Position numbers and translations under genes: made by a program. From DATJLY01 sp035604615 (GTDB lineage: Bacteria; Pseudomonadota; Alphaproteobacteria; ATCC43930; CGMCC-115725), in assembly GCA_035604615.1 (NCBI GenBank), contig DATNID010000045.1:109190-173189 (forward strand): a stretch of 64,000 bases of DNA, given 5' to 3'. The notes under the pieces were generated by a model. The model did no database searches and was not told where the DNA came from. It worked only from the letters and a program-made list of their open reading frames with translations. This document shows positions 61,139 through 64,000 of the stretch, piece by piece; position 1 is the stretch's first letter, and each line of letters begins with the position of its first letter.

Positions 61139-62662
61139 GTGACTTCAACGCGCGCGAAACTCTCTGGCATCGTCGTTGCGGCATTCTGTCTCATCGCCAC
61201 CGAGGAGAGCGCTTGGGCGTTCGTATCGGTGCGCTGCGATCTCGCTCCGACGACGGCGCTCGGGACCGCGCTCGTGTCCAACAATACGCCGGGCACGGTT
61301 TTCGCGATCACGGGGATGTGTCAGCAGAGTGTTCAGCTTACGCTCACCGTGGTGTCGAGCAGCGCCATCCCATCGGGCATCATCGCGCTGACCAACGAGC
61401 TCGGCGATCCGACCGGAGGCTTCATTCCCGGCGACGGCATCGAAGGTCAGCTCACGATCGTCGGCGCGGGGACCGCGCTCATCGACGGCATCTTGTTGTC
61501 CGGCACCGGCACCGACACCGGGCTCACGAGCAACGTCCTCGTCGAATTGGGGGCGTCGGCCATATTCACCAATGACCACATCGAAGATGGACAGCGCGTC
61601 GGGCTCATCGTCATGGGCAATTCGTCGGCGGTGGTCACCAGCACCTTCATCCAGAACAACGGCATCGCCAACATTGCGGGCCAGAACGACGGGCTTCGCG
61701 TGGTCGACGGGTCGACCGCGTTGCTCGGCGGCGTGAACAACGACGGCAGCATCAATTCGAACGCGGCGGCGGTGGTGGCGGGCAATGCCTGCAACGGCAT
61801 CGTGGTCGTGGCCGGCAGCCGTCTCGTCATGGCCGGCGGGCGCATTGGCGCGAGCGGTTCCGGAATCGGGGTCACGCCGAACACGGGCGACCAGCTTTTT
61901 CTCGCCGGCGGATCGGTCGCGGGGCTTTATGACGTCCAGGTCTCGCAAGCCAGCTTTACGCCGTCACCAAGCGGCTTCGCGATCGAGGATCAGGGATCGT
62001 CCGCCTTGCTGTTGGCGGACGGAACGACGGTCAATCCCGGCAGCGTGTCCTGCGGCATCGCCGTTCGCGGCGGCTCCAGTCTGACGACGAACGGCTCGAC
62101 CGTGTTCGCCACCGGCAGCAGCCCATTGATCACGGCGATCCAGGCGAGCGGCGACTCAAGCGTCATCCTGGCAGGCGGCAATTCGATCGGCAGCAGCTTT
62201 GGCAGCACGGCCTTTCTCATCGATCATTCGTCGAGCCTGATCCAGACACGTCCCGGCGGATCGCTGGCGACGATCGCCGGCGTGCCGATCGTTGCGTCCA
62301 CGGCGGCCGAGTCGATCCAGGGTGCCGGATCGATCCAAGTCCAGAGCTCCATGGAGCTTGGGCTGGGAAACATTTCCTTGGCGCCGAGCATAACCTGGAC
62401 CGGCAGCATCGTCGTGGCGCAGAACTCTTCGCTGCGGCTGTCGGGCGGCGTGTCGATCAGCGGCAGCGTGAAGCTGTCGCGGGCCTCGAACGGGTTCTTC
62501 AACGTCGCCAACGGTGGCACCAACAGCGTGACCGGCAATGTCACGTGCCCCTGGACGACCGTTCCTGCGGCGCATGTTTCCGGCCCAGCCGCCGTCATGC
62601 CGAGCTTAACTTTGGCGACCAGCTTCGCCAGTGCCAGTCCCGGTCAATGCCTGCCGTTCTGA
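61139..62662 (+). CDS. Secreted right-handed beta-helix-like repeat protein
   Basis: Protein of about 507 residues, or 550 if an ATG at 61010 is used. The GTG at 61139 follows AGAGG and gives a normal signal peptide (RAKLSGIVVAAFCLIATEESAWA). The rest is rich in Gly, Ser, Thr, Val and Asn, with short hydrophobic strands every 20-25 residues, such as GLIVMGNSSAVVTSTFIQNN and GIVVVAGSRLVMAGGRIG, as in parallel beta-helices. Five Cys are spread through it. By eye it is less GC-rich than its neighbours. It could be a surface or extracellular polysaccharide- or adhesion-related protein; no catalytic motif is visible. Confidence 0.75.
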   Translation: MTSTRAKLSGIVVAAFCLIATEESAWAFVSVRCDLAPTTALGTALVSNNTPGTVFAITGMCQQSVQLTLTVVSSSAIPSGIIALTNELGDPTGGFIPGDGIEGQLTIVGAGTALIDGILLSGTGTDTGLTSNVLVELGASAIFTNDHIEDGQRVGLIVMGNSSAVVTSTFIQNNGIANIAGQNDGLRVVDGSTALLGGVNNDGSINSNAAAVVAGNACNGIVVVAGSRLVMAGGRIGASGSGIGVTPNTGDQLFLAGGSVAGLYDVQVSQASFTPSPSGFAIEDQGSSALLLADGTTVNPGSVSCGIAVRGGSSLTTNGSTVFATGSSPLITAIQASGDSSVILAGGNSIGSSFGSTAFLIDHSSSLIQTRPGGSLATIAGVPIVASTAAESIQGAGSIQVQSSMELGLGNISLAPSITWTGSIVVAQNSSLRLSGGVSISGSVKLSRASNGFFNVANGGTNSVTGNVTCPWTTVPAAHVSGPAAVMPSLTLATSFASASPGQCLPF

Positions 62663-62681
62663 AGGGCGTCGAGAACTCGCC

Positions 62682-63788
62682 TCAGCCGAAACCGGTGGCG
62701 ACCACTTTGCGAATTGCCACCGCATTCTTGCCGGCGAGCCCCATGCGCTCGAGGGTGCGCGCCGAATTCGCATAGTTCGTGCCGGTCAGGATGCAGGCCA
62801 TGTCGATCAGCGCTTGCGTGGCCGGCATGGCGACCCCGGCGGCTCTGCCGAGCGCCACGATCGGCATCAACCCCACCGGTACGTCCTCCGCGACATAATT
62901 GTTGTCGAAGGATTTCGGCGTCGGCGTCCCGCCATAGGGCCCGTCGGCAGTGTATGTCAGCTTCTGGAACGCCTCGACCAGCGTCGCCTCGCGCACCTTG
63001 TAGACGCGATCGAACCAATCGACCAGGGTCGGCACCGAGGCGCCGAACGCCGCGGCGGCCTTCACGCGCTCGTCGCTGATCGCTTCCAGGACCCGGGCGA
63101 CGCCGTTGGTGACGCCTTCGGCGTAGAACTTGAAGGCTTCGCCGCGTTCGATGCGCGCCGCGTTGGCGACGCAGATCGCGACATGGAGCATCGCGTTGGC
63201 GTTGGTGAAGCCGGTATGGAGCACGTTCGCGACCGGCACGGCGGTCGGAAACAGTGGCCCCAGAACCGCGAAGGCCGCGTCGATGCGGTTGCCGGGAAAG
63301 GCCGCAATCTGCAGCCAGCGCTTGGTGACGATCGGCGTCATCTTCGCCGGGCCGAGTTTCCGCGCGGAATAGGGAAAGTTGTCCATCTCGGCCAGATCGA
63401 TCGCGGCGCGGCAGCGCGCTTCGTCGAGCACGCGGCGGAACGCCAGAGACCCGCCGGTGTTGCCTTGCACCAGCAGGATGGTCTGACCGTCCGCCAGAAC
63501 CGGCGCCAGCGCCGTGGCGGCGGACGCCTGACGGTGACCGCCGGTCGCGATGACGATCACATCCGCGCCGCGCACCGCGGCGGCAAGGTCCGTGGTGGCC
63601 AGTGCGAGCGGCGCGAAGCCGCTGCCCATCGGCCCGGTCTCGATGCCGCCGCGCGCGACGAACTCGGCCAGCCTGGAAGCGTCGATGTCGTGCAGCCGTA
63701 TCGTGTGGCCGGCCGCGCCGAGATGGGCGGCGAGATTGAAGCCGCCATTGCCGGCCCCGATGATGGCAATCGTCCTAGCGTCGGTCAT
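62682..63788 (-). CDS. NAD/NADP octopine/nopaline dehydrogenase family protein
   Basis: Protein of 368 residues. Nucleotide-binding GAGNGG at 11-16 with strand IAIIGAG; the C-terminal domain has LHTGFTNANAMLHVA, similar to the substrate-site pattern of opine dehydrogenases. Such enzymes join an amino acid and a 2-oxo acid reductively or run the reverse; some relatives act on other imines. It is convergent with the beta-helix gene, 20 bases apart, and has no catabolic partner nearby. Confidence 0.88.
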   Translation of the reverse strand: MTDARTIAIIGAGNGGFNLAAHLGAAGHTIRLHDIDASRLAEFVARGGIETGPMGSGFAPLALATTDLAAAVRGADVIVIATGGHRQASAATALAPVLADGQTILLVQGNTGGSLAFRRVLDEARCRAAIDLAEMDNFPYSARKLGPAKMTPIVTKRWLQIAAFPGNRIDAAFAVLGPLFPTAVPVANVLHTGFTNANAMLHVAICVANAARIERGEAFKFYAEGVTNGVARVLEAISDERVKAAAAFGASVPTLVDWFDRVYKVREATLVEAFQKLTYTADGPYGGTPTPKSFDNNYVAEDVPVGLMPIVALGRAAGVAMPATQALIDMACILTGTNYANSARTLERMGLAGKNAVAIRKVVATGFG

Positions 63789-63866
63789 GCCCGTCCGGTC
63801 CTGCCGCGGAGATGCGGAGCGGCCAAGCCTATCCGATTTTCTTGCTTGGCGCTCGCCCCGGACCTA

Positions 63867-63884
63867 GCAGGCTGTTGAAGAACC
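63867..63884. mobile_element. IS-terminus-like sequence
   Basis: GCAGGCTGTTGAAGAAC resembles terminal inverted repeats of several insertion sequence families, in which GGCTGTTGAA occurs at the end. No transposase or second end is in the window, so it may be a remnant, a target or coincidence. Confidence 0.25.
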
Positions 63885-64000
63885 TACCATGGCCGAGCGC
63901 GATAGGTGGTTTCATCGCCGTTGTCGAAGGTGATTTCGCCGGTGATGGAGCCATCGTCGTCGAGTTCTGCCCAGCCGTCACCGGAGACCTCGTCTCCCTC
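63884..64000 (-). CDS. C-terminal part of a small acidic protein (partial)
   Basis: The minus strand encodes at least 38 codons in frame before a TAG stop: EGDEVSGDGWAELDDDG, SITGEITFDNGDETTY and RARPW. The Gly-Trp-Ala-Glu-Leu..Asp-Gly-Ser and Gly-Asp-Glu-x-Thr pattern recalls short acidic hypothetical proteins common in alphaproteobacteria; that is from memory. The 5' part lies beyond the window. The stop codon touches the IS-terminus-like sequence. Confidence 0.6.
   Translation of the reverse strand, partial: EGDEVSGDGWAELDDDGSITGEITFDNGDETTYRARPW

Noticed and set aside
1..64000. tRNA, rRNA, CRISPR, prophage or replication origin
   Set aside because: No regular short repeats with spacers, no tRNA-like cloverleaf with a TTCGANNC arm in a plausible gap, and no integrase, phage structural or replication initiator gene was seen.

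Overview
The window is very GC-rich, compactly coded DNA with GTG and TTG starts next to good Shine-Dalgarno sites. The glnB-glnA order behind a sigma-54-type promoter, the many periplasmic solute-binding proteins and the hairpin-forming intergenic repeats all point to an alphaproteobacterium, probably a soil or freshwater organism with a large catabolic genome. The genus cannot be told from this sequence. I see no rRNA, tRNA, CRISPR array, phage or complete insertion sequence.

Most of the window is accessory catabolism in short operons. 0.1-8.3 kb: a molybdenum hydroxylase large subunit, a Bcr/CflA-type exporter, a secreted protein, a Rieske oxygenase, a ThDP enzyme and an NMT1-type binding protein. 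8.5-18.7 kb: a small membrane protein, an HMG-CoA-lyase-like aldolase, an MmgE/PrpD protein, a p-hydroxycinnamoyl-CoA hydratase-lyase, a Rieske oxygenase divergent from a LigB-type extradiol dioxygenase, a Liv-type binding protein, a TauD-like dioxygenase and a DHA2 exporter. 18.9-29.4 kb: a binding protein, HyuA-HyuB, then two copies of a pair of M24 (creatinase/prolidase-fold) genes on either side of another binding protein. 29.4-33.3 kb (minus strand): Asp-box protein, LigB-type dioxygenase, Rieske alpha and Rieske beta. 33.3-38.8 kb: an SGNH hydrolase, two paralogous MetE/UROD-like proteins around an orphan HyuB, and an outer-membrane-like protein. 39-48.7 kb: a UbiD decarboxylase, three more binding-protein-like genes, an SDR, a bicupin, two VOC proteins, a luciferase-like monooxygenase and an ACMSD-like amidohydrolase.

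48.8-54.3 kb holds the most housekeeping-like genes: glnA and glnB, then cbtB-cbtA, a full cobalamin riboswitch and a TonB-dependent receptor. 54.4-60.9 kb returns to catabolism: a VOC extradiol-type protein, then a minus-strand set reading UbiD, Rieske oxygenase, PdxA/TphB-like dehydrogenase, DUF1345 membrane protein and binding protein. The end holds a secreted beta-helix protein, an opine-dehydrogenase-like protein and the C-terminus of a small acidic protein beside an IS-end-like sequence.

Taken together the genes look like a collection of uptake-plus-oxidation modules for aromatic acids and cyclic amides. Four Rieske oxygenases, two LigB-type ring-cleavage enzymes, two UbiD decarboxylases and eight solute-binding-type proteins are present. 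No ABC permease or ATPase, Rieske reductase, ferredoxin or UbiX is encoded here. The least explained unit is the duplicated M24 gene pair with altered metal ligands next to HyuAB.
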